Origin: Acidisoma sp. PAMC 29798
GTDB lineage: Bacteria; Pseudomonadota; Alphaproteobacteria; Acetobacterales; Acetobacteraceae
NCBI RefSeq assembly: GCF_030252425.1
Contig: NZ_CP126994.1
Location: 682,001-746,000, forward strand
DNA length: 64,000 bases
Direction: 5' to 3'
The position numbers and the translations under genes are program-made. Positions 1 through 9,306 of the stretch are shown one piece after another (position 1 is the stretch's first letter; the number at the start of each line of letters is the position of its first letter). The notes under the pieces are model-generated. The model did no database searches. It was not told the DNA's origin and was given only the letters and a program-made list of their open reading frames with translations.

Positions 1-50
1 GACCGCCGGAAGACGGCCGGGCACGCAATGATAGACACGCAGCTCATAGA

Positions 51-2240
51 TCATGACGTCGTCTCCACGGGGTTTTTGGCGCTGTGCTTGATTTCGGCCA
101 GCCAGGTATCGAACTCCTCGGGTCTCATCGGACGCGCGAAGATAAAGCCCTGCACCGAGTCGCAGCCCGCGCGCGTGACGAGCGCGAGCTGCTCGGCTTT
201 TTCCACACCCTCGGCCACGACCTTCAGGCCAAGCCCATGGGCGAGTTGCACGATGGCGGTCAGCATCGTCGCGCCCCCTGAACTGGCCGTTGCGTCGAGA
301 ACGAAGCTGCGGTCGAGTTTGACGGACGCGAGCGGCAGGCGCGGCAATTGTGACAGGGACGAATAGCCGACACCGAAATCATCCATTGCAACCGTGAAAC
401 CCGCCTGCCGCGCTTCGCGCAAGGCGCGAATCGCGTCCTCATCCGTGAAGGCGCCCTCGGTCACTTCGATGCACATGGCGCTGGTCGGAAGATCCGCCTG
501 CCACAGCATGCGGACCAGGTCGCTGATGACATCACCGCTCGCAAATTGGACGGGCGAAATATTGAGGTTGATCACGGGTGCGTCTTCGTGATCGCGCACC
601 CGCCAGAGTGCTGCCTGACGGACAGCGGCGGCCATGAGTTTGAGGCCGAGCGGGACGATGAGCCCCGTCGTTTCGGCAACCTGAATAAAGCGATTGGGTG
701 GAATTGCACCCATCTGGGGGTGCATCCAGCGCGCCAGCGCCTCAACCGCAACCAAGCGGCGGTCGGAGAGGCGAATGATCGGCTGATAGACGAGACTCAA
801 CTCATCCTGATGGTTCAGCGCCTCATACAGATCTTGCTCCAGTTCGATCTGGCTGCGCCGTTCCGAATGCATGAGGCTGACGAAGGGCATGGCCTGATTG
901 CCGCCCCGTCGCTTCGCGACATGCATGGCGCTGTCGGCTGCCTGCCGCAAATCCGCCTCTGGCGCGGTCTCACTATGGGCCACACCGACACTCGCCGTGA
1001 GATGAAAGCGTCGCTCCCCAATCTTGAAGGGAATGCCGAGCGCCGCGGTGACCGCGACCGCCATATCCTCCGCCTCTCGTGGCGAAACCCCGACGCAGTA
1101 GATGGCGAATTCGTCGCCCCCGACACGACCCACGGCATGAGGTCCGGCGACCGTCCGCAGGCGACGCGCAACCTCGACGAGCATGTCATCCCCGATCCGA
1201 TGGCCGAAGGCCTCATTGACCGCGCGAAAGCGGTCGAGATCGATGAACAATGTGGCCGCAATCGGCGGTCGCTGATCACTGTCACGCGGGGTCCGCAACT
1301 GCTCCATCCGGTCGCGGCTGAGAAGGCCGGTCAGCGCGTCCGTGCTGGCGGCCGCCAGCACGGAGGCTTCGGCTCTCCGCCGGCGCCGATCGATGCGCTC
1401 GGCGCGGGTGGAGGCCACGGTGACCAGAACCCAGGTCAGGATGATGACCGCCGCAGTCTGATACGACAGGGATGTCTGGGCTTCCACGGAGCTGAGGCCG
1501 TGAAAATGCATCGACCGCGACATCACCCAGCCGATCAGCACCAGCAGCGGCGTTGCACAGCCGAGCAGGATGCGGGCGAGCCGCCCGGGTTCGGAATCCG
1601 CCACCAGCGGCCGGAGGAAGCCATGTCGCGGTGTGGCGAATAAGGTCGCGATAACCAGAAAGCTGGCGGCCAACACGGTTTGCGGTGCCAGACCGCCACG
1701 AAAGGTCGATACGCCGTCGATATAGCCGACAAGGGCGACGATCACGAGCCCGATCGCGCCGAAGGCGGCAGCCTGGGAGGCTGCGGGCCAGCGCAGCCAC
1801 CGCAGGATTTCCGACACGGCGATCGCTGTCAGGACGCGCGCCGCGTTGGTGCCGACCTTGATGGGAGATCCCGATGGCTGCTCCGCCACGATATGCCCGA
1901 ACGGCGTGATGTCGGTCAGGAAGGTCGTGCCGATCAGGGGCCGGGCAAACCGCAGCAGGAGGATGGTGAGCGCGGTCAGCACCGCGAGACGGGCCAGGAC
2001 CCGCATTCGTCGTGGACGGCCACGTGTCGGTAAAAAGCCCAGGCCCAAAAGAACGAGACAGATCGCGGTCAGTGGGTGCGTAGCCGGGACACCTGGCGAC
2101 AGCCGCCATGTCCAATCGATATGGAGAGCGTAGCCGAGGAGCACCAAGGCGCCCACGATGGCCCCGCCGATCGCACCCATGATGCGCGATCGGGTTATCA
2201 GCCAGCGGACGGTGAGGGCGGGGACGCTTTCAGATTGCAT
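51..2240 (-). CDS. Membrane-anchored GGDEF-EAL cyclic-di-GMP protein
   Basis: A bifunctional-type c-di-GMP enzyme of about 729 residues. The N-terminal ~290 residues hold several hydrophobic membrane segments, followed by an Arg-rich linker, a GGDEF domain (intact GGDEF near residue 373) and a C-terminal EAL domain. The EAL catalytic set looks complete: VEALARW, INLNISP, EVTEG, MDDFGVGYSSL, VKLDRSF, VAEGVE and QGF, so phosphodiesterase activity is likely. No RxxD inhibitory site is visible before GGDEF, so if the cyclase is active it would lack that feedback site. I chose the ATG at 2240; a GTG at 2261 would add seven residues. The gene is divergent from the lactonase gene. Which of the two activities dominates cannot be read from sequence. 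Confidence 0.92.
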   Translation of the reverse strand: MQSESVPALTVRWLITRSRIMGAIGGAIVGALVLLGYALHIDWTWRLSPGVPATHPLTAICLVLLGLGFLPTRGRPRRMRVLARLAVLTALTILLLRFARPLIGTTFLTDITPFGHIVAEQPSGSPIKVGTNAARVLTAIAVSEILRWLRWPAASQAAAFGAIGLVIVALVGYIDGVSTFRGGLAPQTVLAASFLVIATLFATPRHGFLRPLVADSEPGRLARILLGCATPLLVLIGWVMSRSMHFHGLSSVEAQTSLSYQTAAVIILTWVLVTVASTRAERIDRRRRRAEASVLAAASTDALTGLLSRDRMEQLRTPRDSDQRPPIAATLFIDLDRFRAVNEAFGHRIGDDMLVEVARRLRTVAGPHAVGRVGGDEFAIYCVGVSPREAEDMAVAVTAALGIPFKIGERRFHLTASVGVAHSETAPEADLRQAADSAMHVAKRRGGNQAMPFVSLMHSERRSQIELEQDLYEALNHQDELSLVYQPIIRLSDRRLVAVEALARWMHPQMGAIPPNRFIQVAETTGLIVPLGLKLMAAAVRQAALWRVRDHEDAPVINLNISPVQFASGDVISDLVRMLWQADLPTSAMCIEVTEGAFTDEDAIRALREARQAGFTVAMDDFGVGYSSLSQLPRLPLASVKLDRSFVLDATASSGGATMLTAIVQLAHGLGLKVVAEGVEKAEQLALVTRAGCDSVQGFIFARPMRPEEFDTWLAEIKHSAKNPVETTS

Positions 2241-2374
2241 CGTCAAACCATTGCACGTCACGCGAGTAGCGTCTGCATGGCTTGACGGGTCTTGTCGTCC
2301 TCAGCCTGGGATCGACAGCCTATTGGCGCTATGGTCCCGACAGGTTCACCTCCTGTTCTGGGGACATAGTTCGC

Positions 2375-3484
2375 ATGACATCATCCACGCTGATGATCGT
2401 CGGTAGTCTCAATCGTTTGGCGCCCTATTTTCGCGCCGCGCGGGGCATCGGCCTCAGTGTCTATGCCTTCGACGAGATGACGGCCGAGGCCACGCTTGTT
2501 GGGGCGACCGGGGCCATCGACAATCCCAGCTTCCTGTCTGTCCACGGGAGTGGACAATACATCTACACCACGAGCGAAGTGTCCCATTGGGCGGAAGGCC
2601 TGGTCAGCGCCTGCGCACTGGCCCCTCCGGCGACGAGGCTGCGCGCCATCAATATGCAGCCGAGCCTTGGCAGCATCGCCGCCCATAACAGTATCGACGG
2701 CACTGGCCGCTTTCTGCTCGTCGCCAATTACAGCATGGCGGCCGAGGATGAGGGGCCGAACCAGGCCGTAGCGGTCTTTCCTATTCGCGGCGATGGTGGC
2801 CTGGCCCCTGCGGTGTCGAGTGTGGCGCATGTTGGGCACGGGCCGGACCCGGATCGGCAGGAGCGTTCGCATCCCCATTGCGTGCTGACGAGTCCGGATA
2901 ATCGTTTCGTCCTCGTCGCCGATCTTGGTCTCGACGCGATCTTTTCCTATGCCTTCGATGAAGCGACGGGACATCTGGGGGCCGCGACGCGCATCGCGCT
3001 GCCGCCAGGATCGGGGCCACGGCACCTGGTGTTCCATCCCGGCGGCCGACTGGTCTTCGTGAGTTGTGAACTCAATTCGACGGTTCTCTCCTTTCACTAC
3101 GACGCGCCGGGCGGCACGCTGCGCGCGTTGGATGGCGCGCCCACCTTGCCGGCGGGTGAGACGATCGAGAATTATTGCTCGGATCTTCAGGTGCATCCCA
3201 ATGGGCGTGTGCTGTATGTGGCGAACCGAGGGCATGACAGCATCGCCATGGTGTCGATCGAGCCTGAAACCGGTACATTGGCATTGCTGACGACGCGCGC
3301 CTGCGGGGGGACGACACCGCGCAACCTGGCGATTGATCCCTCTGGCGGTTTTCTGGCCGTCGCGAACCAGAATTCCGACACGATCGTCTTCTTTCCGATC
3401 GATGCCGAAACCGGTGCCATGGGTGAGGCACTTCCCGCGCTCGCGCAAGGCACGCCGATGTGCATCAAGTTCGTGCGGATCTGA
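2375..3484 (+). CDS. Lactonase family seven-bladed beta-propeller (6-phosphogluconolactonase-like)
   Basis: A 369-residue protein of the YbhE/Pgl-type lactonase family, made of repeated beta-propeller blades with recurring PDG/HPNGR-type turns (HPGGRLVFV, HPNGRVLYVANRG, DPSGGFLAVANQNSD). The family hydrolyses sugar lactones such as 6-phosphogluconolactone. The ATG at 2375 begins MTSSTLMIVG, where homologues start; an upstream start at 2282 would add 31 residues of unlikely sequence. The stop overlaps the next gene's ATG (TGATG at 3482-3486), so the two are probably translated together, although a lactonase and a nuclease have no obvious shared role. The exact substrate is unknown. Confidence 0.85.
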   Translation: MTSSTLMIVGSLNRLAPYFRAARGIGLSVYAFDEMTAEATLVGATGAIDNPSFLSVHGSGQYIYTTSEVSHWAEGLVSACALAPPATRLRAINMQPSLGSIAAHNSIDGTGRFLLVANYSMAAEDEGPNQAVAVFPIRGDGGLAPAVSSVAHVGHGPDPDRQERSHPHCVLTSPDNRFVLVADLGLDAIFSYAFDEATGHLGAATRIALPPGSGPRHLVFHPGGRLVFVSCELNSTVLSFHYDAPGGTLRALDGAPTLPAGETIENYCSDLQVHPNGRVLYVANRGHDSIAMVSIEPETGTLALLTTRACGGTTPRNLAIDPSGGFLAVANQNSDTIVFFPIDAETGAMGEALPALAQGTPMCIKFVRI

Positions 3485-5151
3485 TGCCTCTCGATCCTGT
3501 CTATTATGTCGATGATTTCGGACAGGTGATTGCAGGCGTGCGTGCGCGCTACGGGTTTCTTTTGAACGGGGCGGAGCAGCGCCACCTGGCGACGCTGGAC
3601 GGCCTGGGGCCGACGGCGCGGATGCTTTATGCGCGATTGGTGAACCGTAAGGGGCCGTGCTTTCGGGTGGCGAGATTAACCTACCCGGAGATCGGCAGCC
3701 TGAGCGCGGCCTTGGCCGAATTGCTCGCGGAAGGTTTGGTCGAGCCTTGTGATGATGCAATGGACCCGGATGCGCGTGCGCGGCTGTATGCCTGTTTCAC
3801 GCATGCCGAGTTGAAGGCGAGCCTGCGGCCGCATGCGCCGGCGGGACCCCGCAAGGACGCGCTCCTGACCTGGCTCTCGGCCTGGGACGGGTGTGACGCG
3901 TGGCTGATGGCGTTTCTGCGTGCGCATGAGGTGGTGCGCATCCCGGAGCGCGATCCTTGGGCCTTCTTGCGATTTCTATTCTTCGGCGATTTGCGGGACA
4001 ATCTTTCCGATTTTGTGACGCGCGCGCTCGGCCATATCGTGACCGAGACGGTGGAACCCGCGCGGTTGCGCGCGCATTTCCAAACGCGTGGTGCGGCCGA
4101 TGATGCCTATCGCATGGCCATGCTCTATGCCGCGTTCCGCAGCCGTCGCGACAGACAGCCAGCGGTGGCGACGCTCGCTTGGTGGCAGGCACAGGCAGTG
4201 GATCGGGCGGCTTTGAGCGCCGGTGCCTCGACGGTGGACCGGCTGGTCGATCGCCTGGGACGCCTGCTGGAACGTGAAGGCGAGATGGATGCGGCGCTTG
4301 CGCTATACGCAACCTGCCCGGTCGCACCGGCGCGCGAAAGGCGCGCGCGTTTGTTGATCAAACGCGGGCGGCGCGACGAAGCTCTGTCTGTCCTGGGTGC
4401 CATGGCGGAAAGCCCCTGCCATGCCGAGGAAGACTATGTCGCCCGGCATTTGCTGGCGCGATTGGAGAAAAAGTCTCGTCGCAGTGAGGCGCGGCATTAT
4501 CAGCAGACGAGCGATTGCCTGGTCATCGACTATCCCGATGGTGCGGTCGAGGCGGCGGTCTTGGCGCATTACCACGCGGCCGGATGGCAGGGTGTGCATT
4601 CCGAGAATTGGCTATGGAACGCGGCCTTCGGTCTGCTGCTCTGGGATGTCATCTATGACCCCGATATCGGGGTGTTTCACTCGCCGTTGCAATTCGCACC
4701 TTCGGATTTGCATGAGCCGGTGTTCTATGAGCGGCGGCGCGGGGCGATTGAGGCGCGGCTGGCGCTTTTGGCCGATCCCGGCGCCGCGCATGCGGTGATG
4801 ATAGGTCATTTCGATGCCAAACTCGGCATCGCCAATCCCTTTGTTCATTGGCACGAGGATTTGCCGCGCCTTTTGGGCATCCTCGTAGATCGGCTGCCGC
4901 CACATGGCCTTGCGGAGGTGTTGCGGCGGATCGGGCGCGACATCAAGCGACACGCGCGTGGCCTGCCGGATCTGTTCCTCTGGACCGATGACAGTTACCG
5001 GTTCGTGGAAATCAAAGCAGAGAACGATCACCTGTCTCCACACCAATACCAATGGCTGCGTTACTTTGCCGACTCCGATATTCGTGTCTCGCTGGAGAAG
5101 ATCGCGCGGCCTCGGGGCGGCGTCAGTTGCTTGACCGCTTCGGCGTTGTGA
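3484..5151 (+). CDS. FAN1-like VRR-NUC domain nuclease
   Basis: A 555-residue protein resembling bacterial FAN1 structure-specific nucleases. The N-terminal third (MPLDPVYYVDDF, LNGAEQR, LYARLVNRKGPCF) matches the SAP-like/winged-helix portion, the middle is a helical TPR-like region rich in Arg and Ala, and the C-terminus carries the PD-(D/E)xK VRR-NUC core: LPDLFLW, then FVEIKAEND, then HQYQWL. FAN1 enzymes act on interstrand crosslinks and flap DNA; the bacterial role is less defined. The start is the ATG overlapping the lactonase stop. An in-frame start eight codons earlier lies inside the lactonase gene and is less likely. Confidence 0.85.
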   Translation: MPLDPVYYVDDFGQVIAGVRARYGFLLNGAEQRHLATLDGLGPTARMLYARLVNRKGPCFRVARLTYPEIGSLSAALAELLAEGLVEPCDDAMDPDARARLYACFTHAELKASLRPHAPAGPRKDALLTWLSAWDGCDAWLMAFLRAHEVVRIPERDPWAFLRFLFFGDLRDNLSDFVTRALGHIVTETVEPARLRAHFQTRGAADDAYRMAMLYAAFRSRRDRQPAVATLAWWQAQAVDRAALSAGASTVDRLVDRLGRLLEREGEMDAALALYATCPVAPARERRARLLIKRGRRDEALSVLGAMAESPCHAEEDYVARHLLARLEKKSRRSEARHYQQTSDCLVIDYPDGAVEAAVLAHYHAAGWQGVHSENWLWNAAFGLLLWDVIYDPDIGVFHSPLQFAPSDLHEPVFYERRRGAIEARLALLADPGAAHAVMIGHFDAKLGIANPFVHWHEDLPRLLGILVDRLPPHGLAEVLRRIGRDIKRHARGLPDLFLWTDDSYRFVEIKAENDHLSPHQYQWLRYFADSDIRVSLEKIARPRGGVSCLTASAL

Positions 5152-5166
5152 GCAAGGATTATTGCC

Positions 5167-5616
5167 ATGCAGTCTTCTGTCGTCATCGAGACTATTCTGG
5201 GCGGCCGGGACGACGCCGACCTTGCCGAGCGGCTGCATGAGGTCGGGCATCACGGGCAGGTCGAGACGCTGGTCATCGAACCCGCCGACCTGCCGCGCCG
5301 GCGGTTTCATGCCGAGACGGACCACGGCACCGCGTGCTTCGTCTCACTGCCGCGTGTGGCCACGCTGTTCGATGGCGCGGTGCTGCATCTGGAACCGCAT
5401 CGCGCCATCGTCGTGCGGGTCGGCGAGCAGCGCTGGCTGCGCCTGAAACCCGGCCCGGATGCCGGGTTGGAACTCGGCTACCGCGCCGGCAATCTGCATT
5501 GGCGCGTACGCTTCGAGGCAGATTGCCTGCTCGTGGCGCTGGATGGGCCGATCGACACCTATCTTGCACGCCTGCAAGACTTCAAGGAGTCCGGCAAGGT
5601 CTTCGTTCTTGAGTGA
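5167..5616 (+). CDS. ureE: Urease accessory protein UreE
   Basis: A 149-residue nickel metallochaperone that delivers Ni(II) to the UreD-UreF-UreG-apourease complex in the cytoplasm. The two-domain UreE pattern is visible: an N-terminal peptide-binding domain (LEPHRAIVVRV) and a C-terminal ferredoxin-like metal domain (YRAGNLHWRVRFE). There is no His-rich C-terminal tail of the Klebsiella type, so nickel storage capacity is probably small. An AAGGA ribosome site precedes the ATG. It is the first gene of the urease operon, 15 bp after the nuclease gene, and ureF overlaps its end. Confidence 0.93.
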   Translation: MQSSVVIETILGGRDDADLAERLHEVGHHGQVETLVIEPADLPRRRFHAETDHGTACFVSLPRVATLFDGAVLHLEPHRAIVVRVGEQRWLRLKPGPDAGLELGYRAGNLHWRVRFEADCLLVALDGPIDTYLARLQDFKESGKVFVLE

Positions 5617-6274
5617 TGCGATCGAACATCTTCTGACAGCATTGCAGTTCGGGGATGGCCAATTTCCCGGCGGCGGCTTCGCCTTTTCCTGGGGTTTGGA
5701 AACGCTGGTTGGGGACGGCAAACTCGGCCGGGCGGCCTTCGCCGATTTCCTCGAAGGACAATTGCTTCATCGCTGGGCTTCCTTCGATCGTGTGCTGATC
5801 GCCCAGGCCCATGCGGCGAAGAGCGTCATGCGACTCCTCGAACTCGATGATCTGACCGATGCTTTTTTGACCGTCGAGAGCGCGCGTCTGGGTTCTCGAC
5901 GAGCCGGGGGCGCCCTGCTGGGCACGCATCTGCGCCTCGGCACGCCGGGCGCTGCGGCCATCAAATCGGCGGCACTCTACACACATCTTCCCATTGTCCA
6001 GGGCGTCGTTCTATCAGGCATCGGCCTTGATGAGACTGCGGCGCTCGCGGTGAGTGCCTATACGATGGCGCAAGCGCTGTGTACGGCGGCGATCCGTCTC
6101 GGCTTGATCGGTCATCTGGATGCGCAGCGCGCGCTCACGCGTATGCGGCCGGTGGTGGCGGAGATCCTGTCCGGACCGAACCCCAATCTCGATGATATTT
6201 CAACCTTCGTGCCTGTGACCGACATCGCCATGATGCGGCATTCAAGCCAAGCGCAACGTCTGTTCTCGAACTGA
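5609..6274 (+). CDS. ureF: Urease accessory protein UreF
   Basis: A 221-residue all-helical accessory protein that assembles with UreD and UreG on apourease and gates nickel insertion. Characteristic segments are LLTALQFGDGQFPGGGFAFS near the start, followed by the GLET motif and SHHAQ-like C-terminal residues. I placed the start at TTG 5609 because the conserved region begins right after it and it overlaps the ureE stop by 8 bp. The only upstream in-frame ATG lies deep in ureE and would add about 50 residues with no family counterpart. Translational coupling to ureE is likely. Confidence 0.9.
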   Translation: MSDAIEHLLTALQFGDGQFPGGGFAFSWGLETLVGDGKLGRAAFADFLEGQLLHRWASFDRVLIAQAHAAKSVMRLLELDDLTDAFLTVESARLGSRRAGGALLGTHLRLGTPGAAAIKSAALYTHLPIVQGVVLSGIGLDETAALAVSAYTMAQALCTAAIRLGLIGHLDAQRALTRMRPVVAEILSGPNPNLDDISTFVPVTDIAMMRHSSQAQRLFSN

Positions 6275-6284
6275 AGGGCGGAAG

Positions 6285-6980
6285 ATGAACCTCGCACCGA
6301 CCGAGCTTGAGCGCCTCACCCTCTTCATGGCCGCCGAACATGCGCGGCGCCTGCGTGCCGTGGGCGTGCGGCTGTCCCACCCCGAGGCGGTGGCCCTGAT
6401 TGCCGATGAGATGATGCTCGCAGCACGACGCGGCATGACCTATGAGGCGATCGTGAATATGGCAGGGCATGTTCTGACCGCCGATGATGTCGAGCCAAGC
6501 GTGCCAGCGATGGTCGAGATGATTTCAGTCGAGGGCAATTTCACGCAAGGCACCAAGATGGTCATCGTCTTCAACCCCATCGGGCCAGGGTCAGAACCGG
6601 TGGAGGAGATGTTTGAGGCGGGTGAGGTGATCACACCGGACGGCGAGATCGAGCTGAACGCCGGCCGGCCGAAGATCGTGATCGACGTCATCAATACCGG
6701 CGACCGCGATATTCAGGTGCGCAGCCATACGCATTTCTTTGAAGTCAATCGCGCCTTGGATTTCGATCGTGCCCGGGCCTTCGGCATGAAGCTGGATGTT
6801 CTGTCAGGTGGGGGCTTTCGCTTCGAGCCGGGTCTGCGCAAGCGCGTGACGCTGGTGCCTTTGGCCGGCGATCGCATCGTGCGTGGCCAGGCAGGCCTGA
6901 CGGAGGGGCACTTGGATGATGAGGCGGTGAAGCAAGCGGCGTTCGCGGCGGCGAAAGCCGCTGGTTATCGGGGGGCGTGA
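6285..6980 (+). CDS. ureAB: Fused urease gamma-beta subunit (UreAB)
   Basis: A single 231-residue chain that joins the small urease subunits. Residues 1-100 are UreA-like (NLAPTELERLTLF, RGMTYEAIVNMAGHVL), and about 105-231 are UreB-like (TPDGEIELNAGRP, NTGDRDIQVRSHTHFFEVN). Most bacterial ureases encode these separately; gamma-beta fusions are known in Helicobacter and in some alpha-proteobacteria. The subunits form the scaffold around the UreC active site. The gene sits 10 bp after ureF and just upstream of ureC, so one transcript would supply the whole enzyme. The join lies at roughly residue 100-110, with a short linker near VEPSVPAMVE. Confidence 0.93.
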   Translation: MNLAPTELERLTLFMAAEHARRLRAVGVRLSHPEAVALIADEMMLAARRGMTYEAIVNMAGHVLTADDVEPSVPAMVEMISVEGNFTQGTKMVIVFNPIGPGSEPVEEMFEAGEVITPDGEIELNAGRPKIVIDVINTGDRDIQVRSHTHFFEVNRALDFDRARAFGMKLDVLSGGGFRFEPGLRKRVTLVPLAGDRIVRGQAGLTEGHLDDEAVKQAAFAAAKAAGYRGA

Positions 6981-6982
6981 GC

Positions 6983-8689
6983 ATGGCCACCATCTCCCGC
7001 CGCGACTATGCCGCCACCTATGGCCCCACGACGGGCGACATGATCCGTTTGGGCGATACCAACCTGTTTGCCGAGATCGAGCGCGACTATACGATCTATG
7101 GCGATGAGTTGACCACCGGCGCAGGCAAGATGATGCGCGATGGGGAGGGGTTCCAGACGACCGGCACCTATGCCTCCGGCGCGCTCGATTCCGTCATTCA
7201 AAACGCCACTATCATCGATCCTGTGCTTGGCATCATCAAAGCCGATATCGGTATTCGCGACGGTCTCATCGTCGGCATCGGCAAGGCCGGCAATCCCGAT
7301 ATCATGGCGGGCGTCGATCCCCATCTGCGCACCGGGCCGAATACCACCGTCTATCACGGCGAGCCCTATATCATCACGGCCGGCGCGGTGGAGGCGCATG
7401 CGCATTTCCTGTCACCGCAGCAATCCGAGCACGCTCTTGCAGGCGGGATCACCACGATCATCGGCATGTCGCCAGGACCGCATTTCGATGTGAGCTGTTC
7501 CGGCCCCAATGTGCTGGGTCAACTGATCCAGGGTGCCGACAATTCCTGCCTCAACTTCGGTTTCCTAGGGCGCGGCTGTTCCGATCCCGGTGCCGTTGAG
7601 GAGTCGGTCGCGGGTGGTGCGCTGGGTGTGAAAATCCATGAGGATTTCGGTGCTTCCGGCGCGGTCATCGACGGGTCGCTGATTGCCGCCGATCGCCATG
7701 ATTTCTGCGTCAATCTGCATACCGACACGATCAATGAATTCGGCTTCTGCGAAGACACGCTGCGGGTGATCGGCGACCGCACGATCCATATGTATCATAC
7801 GGAGGGCGCCGGAGGCGGCCACGCGCCGGACCTGCTGCGCGTCAATGGCCAGATGAACGTGTTGCCATCGTCCACCAACCCGACCAATCCCTTTACCTCC
7901 TACGCCCTCAATGAGGGGCTGCCGATGACGATGCTGGCTCATGTCATGAACTGGCGCTTGGCGGAGGATCTGGCTTTCGCGGAATCGCGCATCCGGCCGC
8001 AGAGCATGGCGGCGGAGGATTTCCTGCATGACATGGGCGCCATTTCCATTTTCGCGACCGATAGCCAGGGCATGGGCCGTTTGGCCGAAAATGTCGCGAA
8101 ATGCTGGCAACTCGCGAGCGTCATGAAGGGTCGTGTCGGGCGCCTGCCGGAGGAAACGACAGCGCGGGCCGATAATGAACGCATCAAGCGCTACATTGCC
8201 AAATATACGATCAACCCGGCCATTGCGGCGGGGATTGACGACCATGTCGGGTCAATCGCGCCGGGCAAGATGGCCGATCTGGTCTTCTGGAAGCGCGCGG
8301 CCTTCGGCATCAAGCCGTGGCTGGTGATGAAGCGCGGCTTCATCGCTTGGGCTGTGATGGGGGATGCCAATGCCAGCCAGATTGACAGCGAGCCGATGAT
8401 CCAGCGGCCCATGTGGGGCTCGACCGGCGTCTCCCCGCAGCATCTGGGCGTCACTTTCGTGTCGAAGCTCGCGATCGAGGCCGATATCCGCACAAAACTC
8501 GGTGTCGGCAAGAAGCTAGTGGCGATCCGCAACGTACGGCGTCTGACCAAGCGAGACATGATCCGCAACGATGCCCTGCCGAAGATCGAGGTCGATGCGG
8601 CGAGTTTCGAGGTGCGTGCCGATGGCCTGCTGCTGATGTGCGAACCCGCCGCCGTGGTGCCGCTCAACAGAAAGTACATGCTGCGATGA
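6983..8689 (+). CDS. ureC: Urease alpha subunit UreC, flap Cys replaced by Ala
   Basis: The 568-residue catalytic subunit, which hydrolyses urea to ammonia and carbamate at a di-nickel site. With the ATG at 6983 (a GGGGGG ribosome site lies upstream), residue numbers coincide with Klebsiella aerogenes from about residue 217 onward: carbamylated Lys217 in VKIHED, His219, His246, His272 and Asp360 are all present, as is the nickel HxH pair (His139/His141, EAHAHF). The mobile-flap motif that is normally VCHHLD reads LAHVMN here: Cys319 is Ala, His320 is kept and the next His is Val. In Klebsiella, Cys319 substitution is known to lower but not abolish activity, so the enzyme may be functional with altered pH or inhibitor response. 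The segment after HAHF (GMSPGPHF) also departs from the usual GGGTGPA. Confidence 0.93.
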   Translation: MATISRRDYAATYGPTTGDMIRLGDTNLFAEIERDYTIYGDELTTGAGKMMRDGEGFQTTGTYASGALDSVIQNATIIDPVLGIIKADIGIRDGLIVGIGKAGNPDIMAGVDPHLRTGPNTTVYHGEPYIITAGAVEAHAHFLSPQQSEHALAGGITTIIGMSPGPHFDVSCSGPNVLGQLIQGADNSCLNFGFLGRGCSDPGAVEESVAGGALGVKIHEDFGASGAVIDGSLIAADRHDFCVNLHTDTINEFGFCEDTLRVIGDRTIHMYHTEGAGGGHAPDLLRVNGQMNVLPSSTNPTNPFTSYALNEGLPMTMLAHVMNWRLAEDLAFAESRIRPQSMAAEDFLHDMGAISIFATDSQGMGRLAENVAKCWQLASVMKGRVGRLPEETTARADNERIKRYIAKYTINPAIAAGIDDHVGSIAPGKMADLVFWKRAAFGIKPWLVMKRGFIAWAVMGDANASQIDSEPMIQRPMWGSTGVSPQHLGVTFVSKLAIEADIRTKLGVGKKLVAIRNVRRLTKRDMIRNDALPKIEVDAASFEVRADGLLLMCEPAAVVPLNRKYMLR

Positions 8690-9306
8690 CACAGCAAGGC
8701 GCGGCGCGGGTTGGCATCGGCGGTCCGGTGGGGTCAGGCAAGACAGCGCTCGTCGAGCAGTTGATTCCCGTCTTGCGGCGGCGCGGCGTCGATCTCGCCA
8801 TCATCACCAATGATCTCGTGACGCATGAGGATGCCGAGCGTCTGCGCCGCACCCGCCTCTTAGCCCCAGAGCGCATTCTGGCGGTGGAGGCGGGCGCTTG
8901 CCCCCATACCGTGATCCGCGAGGATCCGACGCTGAACATGGAAGCGGCCGACAGCCTCGATCGTGCCTTCCCCGATCTCGACCTTATTCTGATCGAAAGC
9001 GGTGGCGACAATCTTGCCTCGACCTTTTCGCTCGATCTCGTGGATTACTGGCTTTTCGTGATCGATGTCGCAGGTGGGGATGATATTCCACGCAAACGCG
9101 GACCCGGCGTCATCCAGTCCGATCTTCTCGTCATCAACAAGGTCGATCTTGCACCCTATGTCGGTGTCGATCTGCCGCGCATGGTGGCCGAAGCCATCGA
9201 CGTGCGGCGCGGGCGGGCCGTGATCAGCACCAATTGCCGTGTGGGGGAGGGGATCGAGGCTGTGGCGGATGCTCTGTGCAAGGCGGTGCTCTATCAACCA
9301 GCTTGA
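8686..9306 (+). CDS. ureG: Urease accessory GTPase UreG
   Basis: A 206-residue SIMIBI-class GTPase that powers nickel delivery during urease activation. Visible motifs are the P-loop [11 protein letters not shown], the metal-binding [11 protein letters not shown], the Walker-B-like [11 protein letters not shown] and the base-recognition NKVDL. The ATG overlaps the ureC stop by 4 bp (ATGA), which argues for coupled translation. Its length matches the family. The start agrees with the conserved N-terminus ahead of the P-loop. Confidence 0.94.
   Translation: MTQQGAARVGIGGPVGSGKTALVEQLIPVLRRRGVDLAIITNDLVTHEDAERLRRTRLLAPERILAVEAGACPHTVIREDPTLNMEAADSLDRAFPDLDLILIESGGDNLASTFSLDLVDYWLFVIDVAGGDDIPRKRGPGVIQSDLLVINKVDLAPYVGVDLPRMVAEAIDVRRGRAVISTNCRVGEGIEAVADALCKAVLYQPA

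Noticed and set aside
546-1643. Long open frame on the plus strand opposite the GGDEF-EAL gene
   Set aside because: It is the antisense shadow of a GC-rich gene; its translation has no domain and is rich in Arg, Gly, His and Gln.
2381-3760. Minus-strand open frame of 459 codons across the lactonase and nuclease
   Set aside because: It spans two real plus-strand genes, has a low-complexity composition and no family pattern.
6983-8689. UreC as a dead pseudo-urease because the flap Cys is missing
   Set aside because: All nickel ligands, the carbamylated Lys and the catalytic His are intact and the operon has a full accessory set, so a functional enzyme is more likely.
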